From contig NHNW01000108.1 of assembly GCA_002786025.1 (NCBI GenBank), positions 1 through 50,977 on the forward strand: a stretch of 50,977 bases of DNA, given 5' to 3'. The position numbers and the translations under genes were made by a program. Numbering within the stretch: position 1 is the stretch's first letter; each line of letters opens with the position of its first letter. The notes beneath the pieces were generated by a model. It did not search any database, had not been told where the DNA came from, and saw only the letters and a list, made by a program, of their open reading frames with translations. The DNA comes from Zasmidium citrigriseum (lineage: Eukaryota; Ascomycota; Dothideomycetes; Mycosphaerellales; Mycosphaerellaceae). Positions 32,994 to 45,640 of this stretch are shown piece by piece.

Positions 32994-35160
32994 TACGTTA
33001 AGTCGTTAGAAGACTCTATCTTAGCTCGCTATAACCCCGTTAGCTTCTCGTACTATAACGACGCCTTCCTAGAGGATATTCCTTTACTAGCGAGTATATA
33101 AGAGCTATTACTAGTAGCGAGCGTAGGAGGAGACAACCTATTAACCTCCTTATATCCGATTACTAGCGATTACGAACGCCCTCTCTACTAGTCCCTAACT
33201 CTTAATATAGTAGGTAGGTTTCCTAACGATAGGAATAAGGGAGGTACTCCTTAGGAGCCGAATCGCTAGCGCTACTAGGTAGATAACTATTAACGTAACG
33301 AAGGCTATTAACGCCGTAAAGCTACTAAAGAAGTTACTCGCGACGATATTAAGGCTAAGAGATAACGTCGCGATAGGTAGGACGTTATCGATAGAGTAGC
33401 CGCTTAGGGAGTCTAGCTAAATAATCGCGTAGCTAACTTCTTAGTTAACGAGTTACGATATAGTAGCCGCCTAGCGTCCTCTCTCTCTCTACTACCGTCG
33501 CGCGCTAACTACCGCTTATACGACGACTATACCTTACGTAACGGCCGTAGCGACCGTTAACGTTATAACTACTATAAAGAACTAGCTAGCCCCTCCTCTA
33601 GGCGAGAGGAGAGAATATAGAGGGAACGCTACGAACGATTACGCTGTACGAACCTCTCTAATAGCTAATATAAGTCTAACTATAAGCGCCGTAACTCTAG
33701 CTATAACGATAACTAGCGCCCTCGCCGCGACTAGTCTTACTACCGCTAGTATAGTAATTACTACGCTAACCGCCGTCGTTACGAGGCCCGCTATAACGAT
33801 AGCCGTATTAAAAAGTTATATAAGTCCTACTATTACTATCGATATAGGCGTCGTTTCCTATCGCCCTTAGATAGTAGTAGCTTATCCGACTTAAACGACT
33901 ATTACTCTCGACGCTATAACTACTAACCTCCGCGTAGGCGTAATTCCTTAAGCGAGTCGTCCGAATTTTTAGAGTCTAAGAGTTAGTTATTAGATAACGG
34001 CCGTAAGCGCTACTATAAGCGCTACTACTATCGCTCTACTAAGGATCCTAAAGCCTATTTTAACCTCTCGCGTATAGGTTTCTTCGACCTATATATTAAG
34101 CCCTAAGACTATAATACTAAAGCTTCTAGCGATACTATCCTCGTAGGTAGAAAGATCTACTACTACTCCGTCTATATATTTCTAGACGTAGCCCGCGACT
34201 ATACGATAGTTATTCCCTTATAGTAGGTCCGTAATAGTTTATCCTAATACCTACGTAGATCCGTAGTAGTTTAGTACTCTACTATCGTATTAGTAAAGAT
34301 ACGCCGAGATATTTATAGAGGTAAGAGTATTAAACGTTAGGAAGAACTACTCTTTCGTAAGTATAAGCTATTAGCGACTAAAGCGATAGATCTACTAGAC
34401 GAAGAGAAGTACGACTACGCGAGCGTCTACGAAGGTCGACCTATAGCTAACTTTATTATTAACTATATTACCCTCGCTAAGTAAGCCGAGTATAGTAAGA
34501 AGGCCTAACTACTATAGGCCTACTAATATCTCGACCCTAAATTTACTAATACCGTTAAGAAGCCTAATAATAGGACGTCGTTAGACGAGTTTATCTAAGA
34601 CTACGAGGATTACGCCGAGAATTAGGAGTATATAATCCGCGATATAGATACTAACCGTCGTAACTAATAATAGTAGAACCCTTCGATAGAAGGAGGATTC
34701 TATAGTAGTAAGTAACTCGCGGGTTATAGTACTAGCTATAGCGACCGCTAGCCTAATAGTCGTAACTAGCGACTAAACCCTCCCTAGTAGTAGAGTATAT
34801 CTTATCCTAACTAACGTTTTAAGTAGTAGAACTCGACTAATAGTAACCTGTCGAACAATACCCCGCTAAACGGCGGCGATAAGTCTACTTCGACTATAAT
34901 CTATCTAAGTAGTAACAATAAGGGTCGTCTATTATAATTTCGTAAGAGGATTAAAGGTAGGGGGTATTACGCTACTAAGGACGCTTAGGACGACGCGACC
35001 TTATAGTAGGGTAAGGATCTAGAGTAATTTGTAGATACTTATAATAATAGCGGCGATAACGATAACGATAGCGACGATCCTAGTAGCTATTTTGTCTTAG
35101 CGTCCCCTTATAATATCGTAGCGGCTCTTAAACGCCTCTCGATAAGTAAACCGTTACCTT
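32994..35160 (+). pseudogene. gag-like region of the gypsy element
   Basis: The frame has Arg/Ser/Tyr/Asn-rich stretches (33280-34040) followed by a more typical gag block. That block reads GRKIYYYSVYIFLDVARDYT near 34150 and ITLAKQAEYSKKAQLLQAYQ near 34470, then an acidic segment. Order and composition fit the capsid-like protein before protease, which sits in the nucleus or cytoplasmic particle. Tyr-rich spots may be former Cys/His of a zinc knuckle, which cannot be proven after RIP. It joins the 21126-22233 segment across the hAT insertion. Confidence 0.55.
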
Positions 35161-35199
35161 TACCTCTCTAATATTCTACCTCTAGTACCCCTAAGATTA

Positions 35200-38100
35200 A
35201 GTATAAAGACTATAAGACGACGTTCTCGTCTCGTAACGCCCTATACGCCTACCTTCGAGCTAGATATCCTATAGTCGGCTATTCTAACGATAAGCCCTTA
35301 GGCCTAGTACTAATAAGTAGTAAACCTATCCTTATCGAATCGATAGCGCTAGCCTCTCGCGACTAAGGCTACGCTTTCCGCGGATAGTCTTATATTACTT
35401 TCCCCCTACGATTTACGCTAGATAGTAAGAACTAGAGTATATACCTCGATACGGGGTATAGTATAACTATCGCTAATAAGACGTAGCTTCTAAAATAGAT
35501 ACCTAACTTAAAGATCGAGATACTAACTAAGCTAATCCGTATTAGCGGTATTACTAGCTCTTACGACTCGTCCGAGTACGCTATAGTATTACTCCTAGTA
35601 CTAGGCTAGAGGAAAGGGAAGCCTATCCTTATAAAGATAATATACGAAATTTACCTCGTCGACTACCTTAAGCCTAAACTCCTCGTTAGTATAGACCTTA
35701 TTAGTATAGAATCTATAATAATCGACGCGAGTAATAGTAGAGTTACCGTTAATAACTATATAGGCGCGACGTTTAACGTTACTATTCGCTATAAGAAGAG
35801 TAAGCTAGTCCTAAGAAAAGTTATAGCTATAGAAGATACGGTAATTCTAGTAAAGACTATCGCGCTAATCTCGGCGAAGATACGTAGCGAGCTCCCTAAG
35901 GGTAGAGACTATAACTTCGATAGTAACCTCTCTACGTAAGTTATATAGTAGCCCGATAGCTTATAGTCTATCCTATAGGCGTATAACGCTATTATCGACG
36001 ATAATTTTAGCTACGCCTTTATACGTAACGAATCGGACAACCTAATTACCGTTAAGGCTAGTAGCCCGTTAGGACTCCTTACTAACTAGATATTTAAGGG
36101 CGCTTACCTTATTAACCCTAAGGACTATAGCCTTATAGGAGTTAGTCCTATAGCTCTAATACCTATACCGTTACTAATAGCGTCCCTATCGTCGACGCCT
36201 AAGCCTAGATAGTACGCCTTAGTAGAGTATTATAAACCTAATCCCTCCTACGAGTACGTCTATATCTCTAGCGTTATACTATATATAGAGAGTAAGGAAG
36301 CCTATAACCTATTAGCTATAGAGATTAAGTAAATACCCTACCTATTTATAGATCGTAGTACTACTATTAATATACCTCCTAAACGCTATATACCTATTAA
36401 GCTCTATAATAACTAGTAGTCTAAGCTACTAACGCCTAAGCTCTTTAATATAGGTCTACGAGATCGTAGCGTTATTAACGATATATATAACGATCTATAA
36501 GCCTAGGGTAAACTCGAGTAGACTAATAAGCCTATACCTTTTAGGTTCCTAGTCTTCGTAGTATAGAAGAAGGTACCTAATAGTAAAGGTAATCTAATCG
36601 ATAAACTACGAGCCGTAGTAGATATCCGCGGTCTTAATAAGCTCGTCGTACCTAATAGCTATTAGGTTCCCCTATAGTCTAATATCTTTAGTAGCCTTAT
36701 AGGGTATTACTATATTAGTATAATAGACTATATCTCGTTCTTCTACTAGTAGCTCGTCGCTAAGGAAGATCGCTATAAGTAGACTATTAATATATACCGC
36801 GGCTAAGAGACCTTTAACGTAGTAGTAATAGGTAACTATAATACCGTTTAGTACGTTATACGAGAGATCGACCGCGCTTTACGAGCTTACCGCGATTTCG
36901 CTTAGGTATTTATTAACGATATCGTAGTATTCTCTCGTACCTTATCTAACTACCTCGCTTACCTATAATAAGTATTCGAGATCCTCGACGAACTATAAGT
37001 TAGCCTATCCGCGAAGAAGACGTTTCTCGGCTACTCGTCTATAACGCTCTTAGGAATATACGTTAGTAGTCTAGGTATAGCTACTAATAAGGAAAAGATT
37101 AAGGCGATTCTCGATATTTAGTTTCCCTATAACCTTACTACTCTAGAATACTACCTTAGCTTAACGGGCTAGTTAAGGATATATATCGCCTACTACGCTT
37201 AGATCGTAGACGTCCTAGCTAAGGAGAAGAAGCGCCTCCTAAAGAGTAGTCTAGTATCGAGGAATAGCCGTCGTAAGTACGTCCTTAAGACGTCTCTAGG
37301 CGAGTCTAATAAACACCTAGCCTAGCTCTACGACGCCTTCCTTAACCTATAAGAGATATTTTGTACGACTAACTTCTTTTACTACTACGTCGTTACTAGA
37401 TAGCTCTATACTAATATCGATTTAACTTACGAGTTTAGCTATAGCGTAGTCGTCTATATAGTAGAAGGTAACCCCGAACTACTTATAGATAGTAATAAGG
37501 CGATAGTTTTCCCTCGAGAAAAGATCTAACCCGTTATATTCCTTAGCCGTAGTCTTATAGACGTAGAGAAGCGCTACTAGCCTACTAAACTCGAATATTT
37601 AGGTATCGTCTAAGTAGCTAGAAAGATCTATTACCTACTCTACGTATCGACTAAGCTAGTAATCTTCTTTACTAATTACTATATAGTAGTTAGGTTATTA
37701 GACTAGAGCTCTCTAACGACTACTACCTATATAGATCGTCTTAACCTTAAGTTAGTCTATACTACTACCTACCTCTCGTAGTTCTAGCTTCGAGTTATCT
37801 ACTATCCTAGACGTATTTATATAGTCCCGGATACTCTAAGCTAGCTCCTCGGCGATACTAAGTCCCCTAAGAAGACGCCTAACGTAGAGAACCTCGACCT
37901 ATTCGCCTACTACGTTAAGATAGACGACCGTCCTAACGTCCCCTCTACTAAAGACGACTAGTTTAGCGACTAGTCTCTTATAGAAGTAGGCGCTTTCTAC
38001 GCGATACTAGTAGAGATCGATCCTAACTTCCGTCGTAGACTTTAATAGGCCTATAACGACGACCCCTACTAGTACTAAGTCTTATAAATAATTAGCCGCG

Positions 38101-39614
38101 CCTAAGCTCGTAACCGCCTAGAACGAGCCTACTTATAGAGCGAGGATATCGTCGTTAATAGTCGTACGCTAGTACGTTATAACCGTAGCGACGACCTGTT
38201 CGCGGGGGACGAGTTTAATAGTCTACTAGGTATTCGGTTCTTCGAAAAGGATAGCTTTATCTACTATCGTAGAACTTAGCGAGGAGTAGAACGATTATAC
38301 GTACTCGTCGCGCTAGAAAAGGAGATTTTCTAAGACGTCTACGATAATCGCTATTACTAAGGTTTTTACTACTACTATAACTATATCCGAGTATCGTTCT
38401 TTATATATAAGCTAGCCCGCTACCTACGCCTATATATCGAATTCTATTAGCCGTACTAGCTTAATTAGACGTTACGCTACTCGCTATACGACGAGTTATA
38501 GCTAATCTAATACGAAACTCTCCCCTACTATATAATAACCCTCGACCTAGCCTCTAGTCTCCCTACGCTCGTTAGAGGGGAGAATACTATTATAACTACG
38601 ATATATAAGGCTAGTAAGAAAGCTAGCGTTATCTATAGCTCGCTCGACGACCTAGCCGAGGTTTAGAGGGGTAAGTAGATTAATATACTCTATAGGAAAG
38701 CTATAAGCGTACTAGTTATTATTATTATAGACCGTAATCCTCGCTAGTTATTAGACTTTTTTAAAGGTATATTTAATAAGCTAGGCGTTAAATTACTAAC
38801 CTCTACTACCTACTACGCCTAGACGAATAGCTAGTTAGAGCGTACTAACTAGACTGTAGAGACGGCTCTACGTTATTAGATTACTAACTACCCTAGTAAA
38901 GACTAGTTAGTTTATATTCCCTAACTAGAGGCCGTCCTTAATAACTCCTATAACGAGTCTACTAGCTACTCCCCTAACTAGGTTATATAAGGCTAGAATA
39001 CTAACCTTAATAGGCTTACGACGCTCTATAGGCTAGATACTCCTAGCGTAGTAGCCGAGCGAGGCGTAATCTATAGGGAGATTAAAGATACCCTAGCTTA
39101 GGCCTTAGCTAAGATAAAGATACGCTACGACGGTAAGTATAAGCTACTACTACTCTGCCTAGGCGATAAGGTTATAGTACGCCTATACTATAGCTACTCG
39201 ATCCCTAGATAAGAGTTATATAAATTCGGCTATTAGCGCGAAAGTCTATTTAAGGTGTTAGAACGTATAGGGCTACTAGTATATCGACTCGAACTTCCCC
39301 TAGTATAGAATATCTACCTAGTACTTTCTATTATATACCTAGAGAAGGTCCCTATAGGACTAGATCTATACGACTAATAAGCTAACTACGAGCCTAGGCT
39401 AGTAGTCGTAGACGGGGCGTCTCGGGATTAGGAGGACGACGTAGCGTCGTACGAGATTAAGAAGCTCCTAAAAAGAAGATATAGGATAGTACGTAGAAAG
39501 TAAGTAGTAGAATATTTAGTAAAATAGCTTAGATAGGGTAATACGTATAATATATAGTATAGAGAGGACGACTTAGAGGACGCTAAGGAGATAATAGAAG
39601 CGTTCGACGCTTAA
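35200..39614 (+). pseudogene. pol: gypsy pol: protease, RT, RNase H, integrase, chromodomain
   Basis: Protease: YLDTGYSITIANKT with the catalytic DTG at 35448-35456. Reverse transcriptase: VVDIRGLNKLVVP near 36615-36655, YRGQETFNVVVIGNYNTVQ, and the active-site box as FINDIVVFS at 36909-36932. The Asn replaces the expected Asp, as a TpG-to-TpA change would give. Then KTFLGYSSITLLGIYVSSLG and the RNase H block (about 37400-37800) with KLEYLGIV. Integrase core: Asp at 38544, IIIDRNP Asp near 38730, QTNSQLERTNQTVE Glu at 38838. The chromodomain (39450-39614) reads YEIKKLLKRR and VEYLVKQLRQGN, ending EAFDA then TAA. This order is that of Ty3/gypsy chromoviruses. The chromodomain would steer integration to marked chromatin. 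Confidence 0.92.
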
Positions 39615-42600
39615 TACCCCCGAGACGATAATACTAACTTAGTAGCTATACGCCGCGTAGTCCGTCGCTCTCGTCGTAATACTAACGTCGCTCGTCCTTT
39701 TTTAGGCGACGATAATACGGCTCCTTAGGAGTCGTAAAACTTACCCTACTATCCTATAAATATTCTTCGCGAGTATATTTCTATAGTAACCGCGGCGAAA
39801 TAGCCGCCGCTAAAGCTTATATAGCGACTATTTCTATTATAGGACCGAATATCGATAATATACTATATTAGCGTAGAGACTACTCTCCCGCTATACCTAG
39901 AGGTAACCTCGATCCCCTCGTAGCGTTATACTATACTAAGAAGTAGCGACGCGTAGTAGCTATCTTCGCTATACGACTCCCTAATCTATTACTACTCGAT
40001 AAGCTCCCTTATAATAGCCGCTTTATCTAGATTAAAGACTACGCTCTAGCCGTTATTTTAGCTATTAACGAGGCGTACGAGACTACTCCTAGTAGAGTAC
40101 TCGATATCTTTCGAAACTTAGTCGCTAAAAAGGACTACCCGCTCCTTAAGAAATTTACTAAGCGGCTCTTTAGTACTACTAAACTCGCCCGCGGCCGTAA
40201 GCTCTTCCGCCGCTTAGTCTACGACGCCGAATTAATTAAGGGCGATAAGTAGCGATATATCTAGTAGCTACTAGATAACTTAACGTTTAAGTACGAGCTC
40301 GCTTAGTCGTATAACTCGTCCCTAGTTACTCTATTCCTTAAAGGCGAGAAAGTATAGTAGGCGAAAGTCGACTATACTACCCTAATAGTACTAGCTATAG
40401 CTTAGGCTCTACTACTACTACCTCGTTAAGTACTATCTCGTTAAGTACTATAGTCGACCCCCTACCGCCTAGGCGGCGAGTTAAAGCTACGAGAGTCTAC
40501 GAGTCCTAAGACTAGAGAGTTAAAGCGCTAGATAACCTAGCTAGACGATAATATAGCTAAGCTAGCCGCTAAACTCGATAATAGCGAGCTAGAGCCTAAT
40601 AGCGACGACTCTACTAGTCTAATTATTCTACCCCTATTATAGCCTATTATTACGCGTAAGCCGCGACGTAAGATCGATAATAAGATTACCCGCTAGTTCT
40701 TAAAGCGTTAGGTACTACTAGTATAGATAGTTACTATTCTATTATAGCCGCTTACGACCCTATTACGGCCGCTACTAAGATACGACTACGTAACGGATAA
40801 GACGCCGTCGCCTATAGATATTCGTACTATCCGAGACTCTATAGAAAGCGCCGCCTATTAGTCTTAGATATAGAAGGATAAGAGCTCTTCTTATCGACGA
40901 GTAAGTCCCGATAACCCCTTCGTAAAACGCCCTTAGCTAGGCTCCCGTCTCGCTAACCTAAATAAGCTAGCTAATATTTAACGTACCTTATTATACGTAT
41001 ACCTATTCTAACGCTCTAGCCTCTAGGAGATAGTCCGCCTAGTTCTTAACGTCCCTATTAAGGACCCTCCGCCTATCCTATAGGCGACTCGTCCGCTAAT
41101 ATCTCTACGTTAAGCTCTAGCTCTATACCTAGGTAACGCCCGCTATAATACCTAGGGCGTCTACTTCCTATCTAACCTCTACCTCTACTAGCTACCTAAG
41201 GACCTCCTTAAGGAATTTACGTAGTATTAGTAGAGACTTCGTAGCTAGTAAGATCTCGAGAGGAAAGAACTAATTAACTATAACGAGACGATCGAAGAAG
41301 CTAGCTATCGCTAGACTTACGAGTAAATCTAGATCTCGGCTAAGGCTAACGCCCTACGCTTTTAACTCCTAATATCTAACCTAGCGTAGGATATCGCCTT
41401 ACGCGACTAGAATAAAATCGAGGGCCTTATACTACTCTACCTATTAGAAGATACCTCCCCCTAGGACGCTACTCGTAAGCTAAAGTTATAGCTATCTCCC
41501 CTTCCTTCGGTCGTTCTATATAACTAAGGCGCTACGTATCTATACCTACGACGTAAGCGAAAGTAGTACTATTATTAATAGCTTAACCCCGTCGAGGCGC
41601 TAGCGGGTAGATCTCGTAAATACGATTTAGCCGTCGTTAGTTACGTTATTATATAGCTACCGCTATACGCGTATCTTTCTATCTTCTAGCGTTTAGAGGA
41701 TAGTAACCTAAAAGATAGCGACTCTAATACTAATACCTCTATTATCCGCTATTACGAGTAATTCGCTCTTACTACTAATAGATCTTAGTTACGACTCGTA
41801 GCTAATATTATTACTAACGAGCTACTCGTTACTATAGCTCTTAAGTCTATCTACTAATAGTACTTTAGCGACTAGCGGGTAGAGTAGATTCCTCGCTATT
41901 ATTAAGATCGTATAGTAGAACTCGTAGTACGCTACTCTCTACTTTAGTACGTATATCTAACCTTCTCTAATCCTATTAACTTCTCGCTTCTCGCTAACTC
42001 CGCGCTATAACTCCTACCTACTCGTTAACTATAACGCTCTCGAGGCCGTCCCTCTACGACGAGATACGCCTCTACTACTACGGCTAACCTAAGCGCTACT
42101 AATACCTTCCTCGCTCGAGGCGTAGCGAACGCGACAAACGACTTATTCTTTAACTATACTAACTCGCTACCTTCTAACGACCTAATAGCTACTATAGCGA
42201 AGAAGTAAGACAAGGATAAGAAGGCCTAGGCCCTAAAGCTAGCGCTATAGAAGGAAGGCGAGTTTTAATATAATACGTAGGACGTTAATACTATAACCTT
42301 ATCCGTTACTAACTAGAAGAAGTAGCTCGTTACCCTCGAGGACGCGTACGAGCGATAGGTCGCCTTTAACGGTATCTATACTCGCGTTATCCTAACGAGA
42401 ATACTACTAGACGACGTCGTCTTAGAAGACTATAACGTTAGTCGCTTACTTATCCTCGTAGAGACTAGTCGTATCCTAGAGAGGTCGTTAAAGGGTAGGT
42501 AGAACTCTACCTTTAATAGCTTTACTAATATTATCTCGTACTACTACTAATAGAGTCGCCCGTCGTTATTATAGTATAAGGGCCGATTTAGATTCCGCTA

Positions 42601-44300
42601 CGTCTATAGCGTCTATACGCTATATAGCTACGACTACCTCGTCTACTACCTCTCTATAGAGGCCCTCTCTAAGTAAACTCCCTATAGTACTACGTACGCC
42701 TAGTAGCGCTCTAATACCTTAAGCGGCGTCTCTACGTATAGCTAGGCGAAGAATAGCGGTATAGGACGCCTCGGCGTAGACCTCGATATAGAAGTAGACT
42801 TCTCTCTATTTACGTTTAACCTAACGGATACTACCTTCTTTAGTATAACGTATATATTACTTACGCTACTTACCTACTTACGCGATAGCCCGTATATACT
42901 ACTAGGTATAAAGAAGGTCGCTACTAACTAGTACGAATACCTTATAGAGGAAATCGCGAGTAATAAGCTATACCTCGATAAGATCTCTAAGTCTATAGAA
43001 GACGTAGCGAACGTCGAGGAGATAGAGAGTAACTATAACCTAGCTAACTCCTATAACCCTATAATAGGCTACTACTTCCTACTACTATTAACGTAGACTC
43101 CCCTATAGTCGGATAGCGACGATAACGACGACGACGGTAGTAACGACGATATACTAGCGCGTAATACCTAAGCTACGTCGAAGGGTAAGCTAACGCTAAA
43201 GCTAGCGTTAAAGCTAGTACTAGGCTTAGTATCTAAGCTAGTACTAACGCTAGTATTAAAGCTAGTACCTATACCTAAGAAAGCGCTACTAGTACCCCTA
43301 TAGAAGATTAAGAGCGAGATATTAACGATAGCGCTAGGTAAGCGACTAGACTACGATATAGAAGAGATAGTAACGGACGAAGACGAAGAGGTAGGTAATA
43401 CTAACGCCCCCCTCGCGACTAGTAATAACGCTCTACCTACTATAGAGGCTAGAGTATCTACTCGTATCCTCGCCGCGACGGGTTAAGCTATAATTAATAT
43501 AGGCTATATCGCCTACCTCTCCCTAATAAACTAAGCGTTACGCCTAATCTAATACGCTAACGCTATAGAGGCTAAGATAGTAACCTATATAGTAGGCCTC
43601 CGCCTCGAGGCGTCCTACCTCTATTCCTAAGCTATTATAGTCCGCTTATAGATAACGGATAGTCTACTTAGTATATACTATACTAGCTAACTCGAGGGCT
43701 TACTAGAGGAGCTAGAGATCCTAATCCTACCGTTAGACTACGCCTTAACTAAGCTTAACCTTACGAAGCTTACTAAGTAAACCGTTAACTAAGTAATTAA
43801 GAATAAGACGATAGACACTCTACTATAGAGTAATCTACCTATACTCGGCTTCGTAGAGGCCTAGTAGTAAAACTAGTTTAGTATAGACGGCTTCGCTAGC
43901 GCCTTCTAGGTAGGTATATAGAAGTCTACTCTCCTATCTAGTACTATCGTACCCCTATCTATCGCCTTCTCTACGCCTCGTTACGCGTAAGCTATACCCC
44001 GTAGAGGTACTATACTAACGTAGACGCCTAATAGTAAGATAACGCCTAATAGTAAGAAGCGTAAGAAGAATAACCTCTACCTTAGTTAAGATTCCCGTCC
44101 TAAGCTATATATATATCGAATAACCCCCCTTATAGATATACCTTACCCCGTTAGCGCCCGCTATACGCTACGGCTTCCTCCTTATTCGTCGCGCTAGCCT
44201 AGTTACGCGAAACTCTACCTACGAGTTTATAAACTAGAAACGTCTTACTACGAAGTATCTTAATAGCGTTATAAGGACGTAACGGTCTTTCTTTCTAGGG
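39615..44300 (+). pseudogene. 4.7-kb extra region after pol, large decayed ORF
   Basis: Plus frames continue protein-like from about 39880: LPYNSRFIQIKDYALAVILA, LFSTTKLARGRKLFRRLVYD, KLANIQRTLLYVYLFQRSSL. Later come SRGRPSTTRYASTTTANLSA (near 42060), DLDIEVDFSLFTFNLTDTTF (near 42780), an Asp-rich stretch (43100-43160) and Leu/Val/Lys repeats (43190-43290). I recognise no envelope, RNase H or helicase motif. It lies between the chromodomain stop and the 3' LTR, so it was carried by the retrotransposon unless an older insertion without visible ends is hidden here. At least one frame change occurs. Confidence 0.45.
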
Positions 44301-44307
44301 GGTAGGT
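44296..44307 (+). promoter_or_regulatory. polypurine tract
   Basis: TAGGGGGTAGGT directly precedes the 3' LTR, the place and composition of a plus-strand primer. Confidence 0.6.
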
Positions 44308-44439
44308 TGTTATAGGATCGACCCGTCTATATACTATATATAGTAGGTTCTAGCTAGATAGCTTAATAATTAATTATCTTATTACCCTTATTTTAATACC
44401 CCCTTCGTAGACGGCCCTATCGAGAGATAGTATATAATA
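44308..44439 (+). repeat. 3' LTR of the gypsy element, 132 bp
   Basis: Starts TGTTATAGGATCGACCC and keeps the original TG, and ends TATATAATA. Same length as the 5' LTR, with differences mostly C/T or G/A as RIP produces. Followed by ATATA (44440-44444). Confidence 0.88.
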
Positions 44440-44444
44440 ATATA

Positions 44445-45640
44445 TACTCTTAGGCTTCTAAAGTATATCCTACCGCCTCTAAGTTCGAAATACTACTACT
44501 ACGAGCTAGTACGCTTTATCTTCTTATAGCTAGTAGTATCGCCCTATATAAGTCGTACTCTCCTCTTATTAATATTAAAGATCTATCTCTACTATCCTCT
44601 CGTACTAGAGGTCTATATCTACTACTATTCTACTCGAGGAAATTTAGTAGGATATAGAGATCTAAAGTAGTAGCTATTAAGAGCTCTAAAGGTCCCCTCG
44701 CTATTATACTTACGCCTAGAGCTATAGGGATACTCGGCGAAGTTCTATTAGTAATATAGACTAAGCTAGACGATATCGAAAGGCCCTAAGCTATCGTTTA
44801 CTATCCTAGGATCTCGTTACTTCTCGACGGTATATACTAGTATACTAAGCTTCTAATACTTAGATTAGATAGAAGTAGTTAGCTAAAGCTCGCTCTATAA
44901 AGCTTACTCGCGGACGCTTAGCTATAAGAACTAGAGCCGTATATATTAGATTCGCTATATACGTACGTAAATACCTACAATCTAGGACTATATTAGACGA
45001 CTTCTATAACTTAACCTCTTATTCTCTATAATACTCTCTCCCTAAATCGCTATATTAGTATCGCCGCTTTAGCTAGGTAGTTCTCGACTTTAATTTAGCG
45101 TTCCTTCCTTATAAATAGCGATTCGTAATATTTTAGTTACTTAGAGTAACCTACTTTGTATATAGTAAGCTAAAATACTACGCTACTACTACTTAAGCCG
45201 TATACTACTATAAATACTCGTATATAGCGTTTCTACTTTAAATACTACTAAGAACTATACTCGTTATACTCGTAAACTCCTTACGTACTCTACTAGTACT
45301 TATATATACTTTACTTCTACTCGCGCTATATACGCTTCGAATTAACTACCTCTTTATCTTCCTTATTACGTAGCTATTATAGAGGAGCCGCGTCGTAGTT
45401 AGTATATTAAGGATATACTAGTAAGCTCTATCCGATAAACTACTATATATATATCTTAGACTAATTAATCGTAGGCCCTAGGTCCTTAGACTACTAAGAC
45501 GCTATCGTAGTAGCTAGATACTACTACTACTTTATTAACCTCTACTAAAAACCCGCCTATATCTACTACTACTCTCGGCGCTATCTTATCTCTAAATAGC
45601 GGAGATATAAGTAACGCGACGAGTAGCTAAGCTACGGCTA
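44445..45640. other. left part of the second large-ORF element, no gene recognised
   Basis: No counterpart of the 322-bp repeat was found here. A loose inverted repeat (AGATCTATCTCTACTA and TAGGATATAGAGATCT, about 44578-44665) is present. The left border of the element is unknown. Confidence 0.35.

Larger units (their letters stand above)
20994..44439 (+). mobile_element. Ty3/gypsy-type chromodomain retrotransposon, with a hAT element inserted
   Basis: Two 132-bp LTRs with a 5-bp duplication bracket gag-like sequence, protease, reverse transcriptase, RNase H, integrase and a chromodomain. It is interrupted by the 10744-bp hAT element at 22242-32985 plus its 8-bp duplication. Without that it is about 12.7 kb, long for the class. 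The excess is a leader of over 1 kb and about 4.7 kb of open-looking sequence after pol. It is fully RIP-mutated and cannot be active. Confidence 0.85.

Noticed and set aside
39615..44300. An envelope-like gene after pol
   Set aside because: No signal peptide, membrane anchor or other envelope feature could be read in the decayed frame.
44475..45200. CTACTACTACG-type stretches taken as further paired boxes outside the hAT elements
   Set aside because: Single or imperfect units without the doubled structure; RIP makes CTA/TAG runs common by chance.
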